Assembly (NCBI GenBank): GCA_015065545.1
Contig: SVQA01000006.1
Location: 62,001-126,000 of the forward strand
Source: Oscillospiraceae bacterium
Lineage (GTDB): Bacteria; Bacillota; Clostridia; Oscillospirales; Acutalibacteraceae
DNA: 64,000 nucleotides
Direction of reading: 5' to 3'
Shown here: in pieces, positions 1-8,608 of the stretch
Numbering within the stretch: position 1 is the first letter of the stretch
How the letters are laid out: every line of letters starts with the position of its first letter
Made by a program: the position numbers and the translations under genes
Notes under the pieces: generated by a model
What the model was told of the DNA's origin: nothing
Database searches by the model: none
What the model saw: the letters and a program-made list of their open reading frames with translations, nothing else

Positions 1-108
1 ATTCATTGCAAAGAGCATCACATTCTTGAAATTGACCATAGAGGTGAAACCTTCGGAATTTATATTCCCTGCTATGAATTACCGATTTTTGAGGAATTTA
101 TAAAATAA
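1..108 (+). CDS. 3' end of an unidentified gene (partial)
   Basis: The window opens inside a + strand reading frame (frame 1) that runs 35 codons to a TAA stop at 106-108. The visible C-terminus ends with a mix of acidic and hydrophobic residues (FEEFIK). No motif in this short stretch identifies a family. It lies 23 bp before the next gene on the same strand with no terminator between them, so the two may be co-transcribed. It is too short to name. Confidence 0.6.
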   Translation: MHCKEHHILEIDHRGETFGIYIPCYELPIFEEFIK

Positions 109-131
109 ATTTTAAAGCTAAAGGTGATTTT

Positions 132-689
132 ATGAAGCGTATTCTGTCTATAATTCTCATCCTTGTGGTAACATTATGCTTTAGTGCCTGCTACAAAATA
201 GACAGCGACAGTAAATCCGACTATTCTGCTTTTTATGATAAAATGGGCAGTATTTTACCCGAAACCCAATCAATGTTTCCTCATCCCGAAGTGATGGAGT
301 CCATTGATGACATATATCTGTATTATTCTGATTACGACCTGCTTGACAGTTTTTACACAATATATCTGGAGTGTAGTTTCACATCCGAAAGTTTTGAAAC
401 CGAAAAACAAAGAGTTCACAACGAATGCGGTCCTGCTCTTTTAAATTCGGATTCATTCTCCTACGAATCCGAATACATAGAGCAATTCATAGAACAGGAT
501 TCGGACAGCTTCACAAACATTCAGCTCTCCTATGTTCTGTTTGACAAAGAAAACAATAAAATAATTTATGTAGCCACCTTTGAAAAAGCATACGAATCCA
601 AGCTGAAAACATCAAACATTCCGAGTAAATATCTCCCAAAAGAACTAAATAAATTATTAGACGAAGAAAGCACAGACATCAGTATTTGA
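132..689 (+). CDS. predicted secreted lipoprotein of unknown function
   Basis: The 185-residue protein begins with a short basic tip, a hydrophobic core and a lipobox (FSAC, Cys about residue 20). It is therefore expected to be lipid-anchored on the outer face of the membrane after cleavage by signal peptidase II. The rest is hydrophilic and acidic, rich in Ser, Asp, Glu and Tyr, with no catalytic motif I recognise. An AAGGTGATTTT ribosome site precedes the ATG at 132. The stop codon lies inside the terminator hairpin that follows. The lipoprotein call is firm; the function is unknown. Confidence 0.75.
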   Translation: MKRILSIILILVVTLCFSACYKIDSDSKSDYSAFYDKMGSILPETQSMFPHPEVMESIDDIYLYYSDYDLLDSFYTIYLECSFTSESFETEKQRVHNECGPALLNSDSFSYESEYIEQFIEQDSDSFTNIQLSYVLFDKENNKIIYVATFEKAYESKLKTSNIPSKYLPKELNKLLDEESTDISI

Positions 690-703
690 CGTCTGTGCTT
701 TTA
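669..703 (+). terminator. intrinsic terminator overlapping the lipoprotein stop codon
   Basis: AGCACAGAC (669-677) pairs with GTCTGTGCT (691-699), followed by TTTTAATTT. The TGA stop of the lipoprotein gene lies in the loop/3' stem region. Confidence 0.8.
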
Positions 704-705
704 AT

Positions 706-1149
706 TTACAACAACGTGCTTATCCAATACACAAAACCATAAATTACACTTGCAAGGGTGCCATACACAATAACAGGACCTGCTATTGTAAAAATCTTTG
801 CACCGACACCGAGGATATACCCTTCGCTTTTAAACTCAATTGCAGGAGCGGCTATAGAATTTGCAAAGCCCGTAATGGGAACCAAGGTGCCTGCGCCTGC
901 GTGCTTTGCTATTTTATCATACACACCAAATATGGTAAGCAACACTCCCAGAAGCACCAAGGACACCGAGCAAAGAGTCTTTGCATCCTTCTCCTGTACT
1001 CCCATATTCGTATAAATTGTAACAAGTCCCTGACCCAAAGCACAGATTCCTCCGCCTACAAGAAAAGCCTTCAAGGTATCCAGAAAAACGTGACTCGGTG
1101 GGGACTGCTTTTTTACAAGTTTTGCATATTCTTTTTTATTCAATCTCAT
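706..1149 (-). CDS. spoVAC: stage V sporulation protein AC (SpoVAC)
   Basis: Polytopic membrane protein of about 147 residues. It matches SpoVAC throughout: an N-terminal KKEYAKLVKK segment, the first membrane helix with FLVGGGICALGQG, a FGVYDKIAKHAGAG loop, the VPITGFANS motif and a C-terminal helix. SpoVA proteins form the inner spore membrane channel that moves Ca-dipicolinate during sporulation and germination. The ORF track starts at 1191, but the first 14 residues are unlike the family. I place the start at the ATG at 1149, although its ribosome site is weak and a nearby GTG is possible. spoVAD and spoVAE partners are absent nearby, so this is an orphan copy, at least inside this window. 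Confidence 0.85.
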   Translation of the reverse strand: MRLNKKEYAKLVKKQSPPSHVFLDTLKAFLVGGGICALGQGLVTIYTNMGVQEKDAKTLCSVSLVLLGVLLTIFGVYDKIAKHAGAGTLVPITGFANSIAAPAIEFKSEGYILGVGAKIFTIAGPVIVYGTLASVIYGFVYWISTLL

Positions 1150-1270
1150 CACCACTATTATGATTTCCAAAATTTCTTTTATTATTTTCATTATTATATG
1201 TAAAATAAGTGTTTCTTTTCTTTAAAACTTGTTGTATAATATAGGGTGATATAATATTAGGAGCAGCAAA

Positions 1271-2401
1271 ATGGCAGAACACTATCTTGATAATTCCGCT
1301 ACCACAAGGGTATCCGAGTCAGCAGCGAAGAAAGCTTATGACATAATGACATCAGAATATGCCAACCCCTCTTCTCTTCACTCTTTCGGCTTTTGCGCCG
1401 CAAAGGAATTGGAGTGTGCCCGAGAAAAAGTTGCAAAGACTTTGGGTGCAGATTCTTCCGAGATAATATTCACCTCGGGCGGTACAGAGGCTAATAACCT
1501 TGCTATCCTCGGCACAGTTGAGGCTTTGAAACGAAGAGGCAATAAAATAATCACCACCGCAACAGAGCACAGCTCAGTTTACGATACAATGCTAAAGCTC
1601 CAAAAAGACGGCTTTGATGTAATATTCATAAAGCCCGACGAAAGCGGCAACATAAATCCCCTTGATGTTATAAATGCCGCCGATGAAAAAACAATTCTTG
1701 TAAGCATTATGCTTACAAACAACGAAACAGGTGCCAATTATCCAGTAAAAGAAATATTCACACAGATTAAAAGAAGATTCCCGCAGGCAATTCTCCACAC
1801 CGACGCTGTTCAGGCTTTCGGAAAGTGTGAGATAAAAGTAGCCAAGCTTTCCTGCGATTTGCTGACAGTTTCGGGTCACAAAATTCACGCTCCAAAAGGT
1901 GTGGGGGCTCTGTATGTAAAAAAAGGTGTCCGCCTTATTCCCCGAACCTTTGGCGGCTCACAGGAGAAAAAGCTTCGCACAGGCACCGAGTCCACTCCCC
2001 TTATCTGTGCTTTTGGTGTTGCTTGCGAGGAAATCGACACAGAAAAAAATATACAAACAGCAAAAGAGCTTAATACATATTTAAGAAATAAACTTTCCAC
2101 TATGGAAGGTATCAGAGTAACCTCTCCCGAGGATGCATCCCCCTTTGTTCTTAATTTCTCCGTTTTAGGTATAAGGAGCGAGACTATGCTTCATCACCTT
2201 GCATCAAAGGGAGTCTATGTTTCCAGCGGAAGTGCCTGCTCCAAGGGTGCAAAATCCCATGTACTCTCCTCTATGGGACTCTCTGATGATATTATCGACA
2301 GTGCCATAAGAGTAAGTTTTTCCAAATTCAACACACTATCCGACTGTGACGCACTCATAGATGCACTCACAGGTGGTATGAATACACTTGCAAAAAGGTA
2401 A
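1271..2401 (+). CDS. nifS: cysteine desulfurase, NifS/IscS family
   Basis: PLP enzyme of 376 residues that converts L-cysteine to L-alanine and passes sulfane sulfur to acceptors. The N-terminus (YLDNSATT) is diagnostic. The PLP lysine lies in SGHKIHAPKG (Lys204), and the persulfide cysteine in SSGSACSKG (Cys323). GGTEANN and the ETG-containing active-site segment are also present. An AGGAG site precedes the ATG at 1271. Its TAA is followed immediately by the thiI start, with no gap. This pairing is the one seen for the NifZ-ThiI pair of Bacillus, so I infer that it mainly supplies sulfur for tRNA 4-thiouridine rather than acting as the general Fe-S desulfurase. Confidence 0.93.
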   Translation: MAEHYLDNSATTRVSESAAKKAYDIMTSEYANPSSLHSFGFCAAKELECAREKVAKTLGADSSEIIFTSGGTEANNLAILGTVEALKRRGNKIITTATEHSSVYDTMLKLQKDGFDVIFIKPDESGNINPLDVINAADEKTILVSIMLTNNETGANYPVKEIFTQIKRRFPQAILHTDAVQAFGKCEIKVAKLSCDLLTVSGHKIHAPKGVGALYVKKGVRLIPRTFGGSQEKKLRTGTESTPLICAFGVACEEIDTEKNIQTAKELNTYLRNKLSTMEGIRVTSPEDASPFVLNFSVLGIRSETMLHHLASKGVYVSSGSACSKGAKSHVLSSMGLSDDIIDSAIRVSFSKFNTLSDCDALIDALTGGMNTLAKR

Positions 2402-3574
2402 ATGAATATGAAAGAAATTGTACTTATCAAATTAGGTGAGATAGCTCTCAAGGGTCTTAACCGTTATGCCTTTGAGGACGCACTCAAAAAAAATATTAAA
2501 AGCGCACTCTACGGCTGCGGATACTTTAAGGTATCAATTGCCCAGTCTACAATCTACGTAACTCCTCAATCCCCTGTTGATATGGATGAGGTATGCGACA
2601 GAATCTCCAGAGTTTTCGGTATTGTAAGTTTCACAAGAGCTTGCGTATGCGAAAAAAATATGGACGATATATTTGCAAAGGCTCCCGAATATCTTGAGGA
2701 CGCTTTAAAATACGCAAAGACATTTAAGGTAGAAGCAAAACGCTCGGATAAAAAATTCGAGCTTAAATCTCCCGAAATCTGCCGTGAGGTTGGAGGTTTA
2801 CTCCTTGAGAAATATCCTCACCTCACCGTTGATGTTCACAATCCCGATGTTAAGGTGGTTGTTGAGGTAAGAGATTTCGGTGCATATATCCACGCAGGAA
2901 ACCTTAAGGGTGCAGGCGGTATTCCCGTTGGCACAGGCGGCAATGCAGCAATCCTCATAAGCGGCGGTATCGACTCCCCTGTTGCCGCATATATGATGGC
3001 AAAACGCGGAGTTAAGCTTACAGCAATCCACTTTGCAAGTCCTCCCTACACCTCAGAGAGAGCAGAGGACAAGGTACAAAGACTTCTCAAGAAGGTATGC
3101 CGTTATGCAGGCCCCATAACAATGCTCACAGTCCCCTTCACCAAAATTCAGGAAAAGATTAAGGACGAGTGCGAAGAAGAGCTTTTCACAATTATTATGC
3201 GCAGAATGATGATGAAGATTTCTTCTCTCATTGCAGAAAAATACGAATGTGCCGCTCTTATCACAGGCGAGAGTCTGGGTCAGGTTGCAAGCCAGACCAT
3301 ACACGCAATTGCCTGCACAGATGAGGCATCCGATATGCCCGTATTCCGACCACTTATCGGTATGGATAAAGAGGAGATTATTCAGATTTCCCGCAAAATT
3401 GACACCTTCGATATTTCCATCGAGCCCTTTGAGGACTGCTGTACGGTATTCACACCAAAGCATCCTCGTACACGACCAGTACTCAGATTTGTTAAATATG
3501 CAGAAGAGGATGCTCACCTCTACGACCTTATTGAAGAAGCAATAGAAAACGTTAAGATAACCGAACTCAGATAA
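2402..3574 (+). CDS. thiI: tRNA 4-thiouridine synthetase ThiI
   Basis: 390 residues, the length of the Firmicute form without the C-terminal rhodanese domain. An N-terminal ferredoxin-like/THUMP region binds tRNA. It is followed by a PP-loop ATPase with the signature LISGGIDSPVAAYM (about residues 182-196), which adenylates U8 of tRNA. The enzyme lacks its own rhodanese cysteine, so sulfur must come directly from a desulfurase. The gene abuts the upstream nifS gene, which fits that role. The ATG at 2402 directly follows the nifS stop (translational coupling); a second in-frame ATG is two codons downstream. Confidence 0.94.
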   Translation: MNMKEIVLIKLGEIALKGLNRYAFEDALKKNIKSALYGCGYFKVSIAQSTIYVTPQSPVDMDEVCDRISRVFGIVSFTRACVCEKNMDDIFAKAPEYLEDALKYAKTFKVEAKRSDKKFELKSPEICREVGGLLLEKYPHLTVDVHNPDVKVVVEVRDFGAYIHAGNLKGAGGIPVGTGGNAAILISGGIDSPVAAYMMAKRGVKLTAIHFASPPYTSERAEDKVQRLLKKVCRYAGPITMLTVPFTKIQEKIKDECEEELFTIIMRRMMMKISSLIAEKYECAALITGESLGQVASQTIHAIACTDEASDMPVFRPLIGMDKEEIIQISRKIDTFDISIEPFEDCCTVFTPKHPRTRPVLRFVKYAEEDAHLYDLIEEAIENVKITELR

Positions 3575-3598
3575 AACTTTTTATTTGGAGGAATGTTT

Positions 3599-5917
3599 AT
3601 GAGAACCGAGATTTATTCCGTGCGTTCAGATGCACAGGAGATTTCCTACATAAACAATAATATAAGGAAAATCGCAAATGCCATAAACGAAAAGGCAGGC
3701 ATAAAAATTCTGTACAAAACCGAGATTGATGCAAATGCAAAGAGAATCAAGGCAGATCTTGACGAATCCCTTATTGCAGACAATCCTCCAGAGCTTTATG
3801 TTTTTCTCAATGCTCTGGATACAAAGGACATCAGCTCCTTCTATACCCTTTTCGCACCCTTTATCGAAGGTCTCGAAAAAGAGGTACGCAAAAGATACGA
3901 GAGCAGAAACATAAAAACCCAGTCTTATCCTCACATTCAGATTTACACAATCGACGGTCTTGACGGAGATTACCCTGCTTACTGCTTCACCTTTAAAAGA
4001 AGAAAGTTCCTGGCACTGCCAAGAATCACCCTTGTGGGCGCAGCGCTTACAGACTATGTCAGCAAAGCTATTCTCAAAGCTAAAGAAATTTTTGCCGAGA
4101 ACTTTGATAAATGTCCCGACGGCTATATCTACAGCAGCGAAAAGCCTGTTTCGGCAAAAGACAAAATGGTTGCTTTCTTCACTCAGGGTAAACAAAAAAC
4201 AAGCAACCCTGTAGAAGACACTCCCGAAAAACAAGAAGCTCCAAAAGTGCACGAGCCTGCTCCTTCCAAAGAAAAAGCTGAAGAAAGCAAAGAGAAGCCA
4301 AAAGCTCCTGCTCCCGCAAAAGAAAAAAAGCAAAAGAAAAATAAAGAAACCGCTCCCGCAAAATCACCTGCAAAGGAAAAGGAAATCCCCTCAACCCCTG
4401 CAGAAGAAATTAAGGATAAAAAGGAAAAATCCGGCTTCAAGAGCTTCTTAAAGAGCTTCATTCCTATGAAGGGCGATTCAAAGAAAAATCTTATTCTCAA
4501 AATTATTGTGCTTCTGGCTATCGTTGTTTTCATTGTGGGTGCATTTCTCCTGCTTAAATTCTATGTTATCGACCCCAAAGCAAATGACAATGCTATGAAA
4601 GACATTCAGTCAATCTTCTATTCCGATTCCACAAGCGAAACCTCTATAGAAGAAGTCACAGATTCCGAGGGTAATGTAATAGAAACCGTTGTTACTACCA
4701 ACAAAGAAAAGAACCGCAACTGGAAAGGTGTTCAGAAAATCAACAAAGAGATTGTCGGCTGGGTACAGCTTAACAAAACCGACATTGACTATCCTGTTCT
4801 TTACCATAAGGGCGACAATGCCGATTCTCAGTTCTATCTTTATAAAAACTACAAAAAAGAATACTCTGACTTCGGAAGCATCTTCCTTGATTACCGCAGT
4901 AAGAAGGCTGATGCCCGCCACGTTATTCTTCACGGACACAATATGGGCAGCGATAAAGATGCAATGTTTGGCTCACTCATCCGCTACACAATCAAAGACG
5001 GAAGAACCAAGGCAAACACCGATTACTACAAATCCCATGCCATCATCAACTACGATACTCCCAAAGAAAACGGCGAGTGGGTTGTATTTGCCGCTATGAA
5101 GCTGGATGTATCCAACGATAAGAAAAATGTATTCAACTATCTTTTAGGCGAGTTTGAAAACGATGCTCAGTTTATGAACTTTGTTTATAACATCAAAGAG
5201 CGCTCATATTTTGATGTAAATATACCCATAAACGAAACCGACAGACTCCTCACCCTCTCTACCTGTTCTTATGAATCCGATAATATGCGTACAATCATTG
5301 TTGCAAGAAAGGTAAGAGAAGGCGAAGATGTAAGCAAATACATCAAGGGTGTCAAAGGCAAAACCCCTGCAACAACCGTCAGCTCAGACTTCAGCTCTGA
5401 ATTCAAAAACATCAAATGGTACGACGGAACAGCCAAACCCAAGGGCGACGGCACTCTGGAATTCTTTGAGCAGAGCGAAATGTTCACCGTTAAATTCTAC
5501 GATGCAAACGGCAAGGTTATCCGCACAGAGCAAGTACTCAAGGGTAAAGACGCAAAGGGCATTACAGGCGAACCCCCTCAGAAGAAATCTGACAGCAAAT
5601 ACCGCTACAGATTCTTAAAATGGAGTGTAAGCTATAAGAATGTACAGAAAAATCTCGATGTAAAACCTGTTTACGAAAAATTCCTTTTAGCACCTCCCAC
5701 CACAGAATCCAAAGAGGAAATTCCCGAGCCTACACAGCCCATTGTAATCACACCTGATCCCACCACAACCACCACTCCCCCTGTGGAGCCTACAACCACA
5801 ACCGCTTCTGTACCTGAGGTGTCTACAACAACCCCTCCCCCCATAACAGAACCGGCTGTAATAACCACACAGGCACCTGATGAGCAATCTCCCATCGAAG
5901 AGGTACCTGCCGCATAA
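3599..5917 (+). CDS. large class B sortase with N-terminal cytoplasmic extension and C-terminal repeat/Thr-Pro tail
   Basis: About 772 residues, far longer than a usual sortase (200-300). Order: an N-terminal soluble domain of about 190 residues of unknown identity; a Lys/Glu/Ala/Pro-rich linker (about 200-285); one membrane helix (about 298-322); a class B sortase domain (about 370-575) with ILHGHNMG (catalytic His about 447), TLSTCSYE (Cys about 556) and the Arg of VARKVREG; a Flg_new/InlB-B-like beta repeat (FTVKFYDANGKVI...); and a tail of Thr/Pro runs. The family joins cell-wall proteins by transpeptidation. The ATG at 3599 lies 7 nt after GGAGG; the track's ATG at 3593 is only 1 nt away, so 3599 is preferred. 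It lies 24 bp after thiI. No obvious sortase substrate was seen in the window. Confidence 0.88.
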   Translation: MRTEIYSVRSDAQEISYINNNIRKIANAINEKAGIKILYKTEIDANAKRIKADLDESLIADNPPELYVFLNALDTKDISSFYTLFAPFIEGLEKEVRKRYESRNIKTQSYPHIQIYTIDGLDGDYPAYCFTFKRRKFLALPRITLVGAALTDYVSKAILKAKEIFAENFDKCPDGYIYSSEKPVSAKDKMVAFFTQGKQKTSNPVEDTPEKQEAPKVHEPAPSKEKAEESKEKPKAPAPAKEKKQKKNKETAPAKSPAKEKEIPSTPAEEIKDKKEKSGFKSFLKSFIPMKGDSKKNLILKIIVLLAIVVFIVGAFLLLKFYVIDPKANDNAMKDIQSIFYSDSTSETSIEEVTDSEGNVIETVVTTNKEKNRNWKGVQKINKEIVGWVQLNKTDIDYPVLYHKGDNADSQFYLYKNYKKEYSDFGSIFLDYRSKKADARHVILHGHNMGSDKDAMFGSLIRYTIKDGRTKANTDYYKSHAIINYDTPKENGEWVVFAAMKLDVSNDKKNVFNYLLGEFENDAQFMNFVYNIKERSYFDVNIPINETDRLLTLSTCSYESDNMRTIIVARKVREGEDVSKYIKGVKGKTPATTVSSDFSSEFKNIKWYDGTAKPKGDGTLEFFEQSEMFTVKFYDANGKVIRTEQVLKGKDAKGITGEPPQKKSDSKYRYRFLKWSVSYKNVQKNLDVKPVYEKFLLAPPTTESKEEIPEPTQPIVITPDPTTTTTPPVEPTTTTASVPEVSTTTPPPITEPAVITTQAPDEQSPIEEVPAA

Positions 5918-5953
5918 AAGTACAAACCACAATCCGAGAAAGAAGTGAACCTT

Positions 5954-6376
5954 ATGAAATGTGACCTTATTTTCTATCTTGCACGCAGAACAAGCTACTG
6001 CGAAAAAGCGCTGAAAAAGCAACTGGAAGAGCTTGGTTTAGAGCTTAATATCGTTACAGCTTCCACCACTCCTCTTATGCTGGGTGAAAAACTTGTTACT
6101 TCCTTTGGGCGTTGCAATTTAGTATTCATAATCGGCGGCTTAGGATTTTCCGGCAAATCGGGACTTTCTGATGTACTATCAAAGGCACTCTCTGCAACAA
6201 AGGTCACAGCCTCGGATATTAAAAAGCTCAAGAATAATTTAGGCAAGCAGTACGGATACGTTATCCGTCAGGGTAAGCAGATGATAGTAGCTCTCCCCGA
6301 CAAACCCGAAGAACTTTCCGATATGTTCTCACCCGCTCTTGTAAATTGCCTGAAAACCTCTTTTGACTTAACTTAA
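5954..6376 (+). CDS. small protein resembling the MoaB/CinA N-terminal (MoCF) fold
   Basis: About 140 residues. The pattern resembles the molybdopterin-binding fold of MoaB and the CinA N-terminus: an N-terminal strand/helix, a FIIGGLGFSG stretch where those proteins carry GGLGP, and a late YGYVIRQGKQMIVALPDKPEEL segment in the position of the LPGPP(S/R)EM motif. The similarity is by eye and moderate. The track starts at a GTG (5945); the ATG at 5954 sits at a better distance from the AGAAGTG ribosome site. It follows the sortase gene by 36 bp and ends the nifS-thiI-sortase unit, before a strong terminator. Its link to the sortase is unknown. Confidence 0.5.
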   Translation: MKCDLIFYLARRTSYCEKALKKQLEELGLELNIVTASTTPLMLGEKLVTSFGRCNLVFIIGGLGFSGKSGLSDVLSKALSATKVTASDIKKLKNNLGKQYGYVIRQGKQMIVALPDKPEELSDMFSPALVNCLKTSFDLT

Positions 6377-6381
6377 CACAC

Positions 6382-6423
6382 AAAACAGCAGTTCACTATT
6401 TTATGAACTGCTGTTTTATTTTA
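6382..6423. terminator. terminator hairpin after the nifS-thiI-sortase unit
   Basis: AAAACAGCAGTTCA pairs with TGAACTGCTGTTTT, followed by ATTTTACT. Both flanks are A/T rich, so it could work in both directions; the genes upstream on + use it. Confidence 0.85.
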
Positions 6424-6578
6424 CTATATTCATTTCCAAATCTTAACGCACTTTAAATATTATTTGGTTTAAAATCAAAAACCTCTTTATTTTATAAAAC
6501 GATTGTGATATTATTAAAATAGGTAATTTTGTCGATATTAAAAGCATGATTTTCTTTTTTAATAAAGGGGATATAAAT

Positions 6579-7250
6579 ATGGTATATTTTGTAGAAGACG
6601 ACGACAATATCCGTGAGCTTGTGGTCTACACCCTGACCTCTACAGGACTTTCTGCAAAGGGTTTTTCAAACCCCAAAAAATTCTGGGATGCTATGGCAGA
6701 AAAGACTCCCTCTATGGTGCTTCTTGATATTATGCTTCCCGAAGAAGACGGACTTTCTATTCTGCAAAAAATCCGTTCAAATAAAGAAACCGAGAAGCTC
6801 CCGGTTATCATCCTCACCGCAAAGAGTGACGAGTACGACAAGGTAAAGGGACTTGACTTAGGTGCAGATGATTACATTCCCAAGCCCTTCGGAATGATGG
6901 AGCTTGTTGCACGAATCAAAGCGGTGCTCAGAAGAACCGAAAATACCGACTCACAATCAGAAGAATATATAGCAGGTCCTCTTACAGTTTCTCCAAAAAA
7001 GCACAAGGTAAAGGTAAACGGCGAAAAGGTCGCCCTCACACTCAAAGAATTTCAGATGCTCTGTCTGCTTCTTGAGAACAAAGGTCTTGTTCTCTCCCGT
7101 GACCAGATACTCAATAAAATCTGGGGCTATTCCTTCGACGGCGAGAGCCGTACCGTTGATGTTCACATAAGAACTCTTCGAAGCAAGCTGGGCGAAGCAG
7201 GCGATCTTATCATCACTGTCCGCGGTATCGGTTACACAATCGGAGAATAA
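6579..7250 (+). CDS. OmpR/PhoP-family response regulator
   Basis: 223 residues. The receiver domain carries the acidic pair after FVEDDD, the phosphoacceptor Asp50 in LLDIMLPEEDG and the conserved Lys in ILTAKSD. The C-terminal winged helix includes GYSFDGESRTVDVHIRTLRSKLG and ends in the usual VRGIGYTI. Thus it is a DNA-binding regulator of the OmpR/PhoB class. The track begins 11 codons upstream, but AAAGGGG lies 8 nt before the ATG at 6579, which is the start chosen. The sensor kinase gene follows after 2 nt. Downstream is a Na/Pi cotransporter with phased TTNACA repeats, so a PhoP-like phosphate role is a reasonable inference. WalR- or VicR-like alternatives cannot be excluded. Confidence 0.9.
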   Translation: MVYFVEDDDNIRELVVYTLTSTGLSAKGFSNPKKFWDAMAEKTPSMVLLDIMLPEEDGLSILQKIRSNKETEKLPVIILTAKSDEYDKVKGLDLGADDYIPKPFGMMELVARIKAVLRRTENTDSQSEEYIAGPLTVSPKKHKVKVNGEKVALTLKEFQMLCLLLENKGLVLSRDQILNKIWGYSFDGESRTVDVHIRTLRSKLGEAGDLIITVRGIGYTIGE

Positions 7251-7252
7251 TT

Positions 7253-8581
7253 ATGAAACGAAAAATATTTTTTGCAGTTCTCATAAGCTGTATTTCTGTA
7301 ATCTTTATATGCGTATTTCTTATTGCAGGCTTTCTGTTTAACTACTACCGAGAACAGCAGAACAGTAACCTTAAAAGCCAGCTTGGTTACCTTGTTCACA
7401 TGGCAGAGGAGCACGATTTAGAACACCTAACCCAGCTCGATTCTTCCCAGAAGATTATTGTTTTCAGTGAAGATGGCAGCACTATTCTGTCAAATAATGT
7501 TTCTCTCGAAATTCCGCAAAAAGCAATCAACGAGATAATAAGCGAGTCCACAGCTTCAGAGCAAGGACATCACACAAGTACAATGAGCTTTTCAAAGAAA
7601 ATCGTTGCCTTTTCCCAAAAGCTCAATAACCGCTCTGTGCTGGTAATAGCCGACACCCACCATACCTACATAGCTCTGCTTGCCAGCATTTCCGGATATG
7701 TTCTGATGGTTTTGGTTGCAGCGGCTCTGCTCTCGCTTCTTCTTGCACGTATTCTCTCCCGAAGAATACTGAGACCCGTCTATGAACTTGACCTTTCAAA
7801 TCCTCAGAAATCCTCGGTTTATCCCGAGCTTACACCCCTTATAGACAAAATCAACGAGCAAAACGAAGAAATCCGACAGAGAATGCTCCATATCGAAAAC
7901 GAGCACGAGGCTCAGGATAAAATGCGTCGGGAATTCACCGCAAATGTTTCGCACGAGCTAAAAACTCCCCTCACCTCTGTTTCAGGCTTTGCAGAGCTTA
8001 TTCGCGACGGTCTTGTAAAAGAAGAGGATGTGCCTCGTTTTGCAGGCAAGATTTATGATGAATCCAAGAGAATGATTACCCTTGTTGGCGATATTATCAA
8101 GCTCTCCCAGCTTGACGAAAAAAACATCTCTGTAAAATTCGAGAAGGTTGACCTTTACAATTGCTGTGAAGCCGTAATAATGAACCTTGAACCGCTGGCT
8201 GCAAAGCGTAACATTACCTTTGAGCTTAATGGGGACCACTGTGAAATAAACGGTGCAGAGCTTATTATTGAAGAAATCATACACAACATCTGCGAAAACG
8301 CAGTCAAATACAATAAAGAAAACGGAAAGGTCACGGTTTCACTTCGTCAATGCATCGACGGTGTAGAACTTTCTGTCACCGACACAGGCATTGGCATAAA
8401 GAAAGAAGACCTGCCCCATATCTTTGAGCGATTCTATCGTGCCGACAAGAGCCATTCAAAAGAAATCGGCGGTACGGGACTTGGACTTTCCATTGTAAAG
8501 CACGGTGCCCAATTCCACAACGCCTACATATCTGTTGACAGCACCTACGGCGAAGGCACCACAATCCGTATACTTTTCTGA
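7253..8581 (+). CDS. membrane sensor histidine kinase (PhoR-like)
   Basis: 442 residues. Two membrane helices (about 5-27 and 140-165) flank an extracytoplasmic loop. They are followed by a short HAMP-like linker, a HisKA dimerisation domain with the phosphorylated His234 in VSHELKTPLTS, and a HATPase_c domain with the N box (HNICENAVKYN), DTGIGI and GGTGLGLSIVK. It would sense an external or envelope signal and phosphorylate the response regulator encoded 2 nt upstream. There is no recognisable PAS domain between HAMP and HisKA, unlike many PhoR/WalK proteins. The ligand is not evident from sequence. Confidence 0.92.
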   Translation: MKRKIFFAVLISCISVIFICVFLIAGFLFNYYREQQNSNLKSQLGYLVHMAEEHDLEHLTQLDSSQKIIVFSEDGSTILSNNVSLEIPQKAINEIISESTASEQGHHTSTMSFSKKIVAFSQKLNNRSVLVIADTHHTYIALLASISGYVLMVLVAAALLSLLLARILSRRILRPVYELDLSNPQKSSVYPELTPLIDKINEQNEEIRQRMLHIENEHEAQDKMRREFTANVSHELKTPLTSVSGFAELIRDGLVKEEDVPRFAGKIYDESKRMITLVGDIIKLSQLDEKNISVKFEKVDLYNCCEAVIMNLEPLAAKRNITFELNGDHCEINGAELIIEEIIHNICENAVKYNKENGKVTVSLRQCIDGVELSVTDTGIGIKKEDLPHIFERFYRADKSHSKEIGGTGLGLSIVKHGAQFHNAYISVDSTYGEGTTIRILF

Positions 8582-8608
8582 TAAAACTTCAAAGGGAGTG
8601 AATATATT

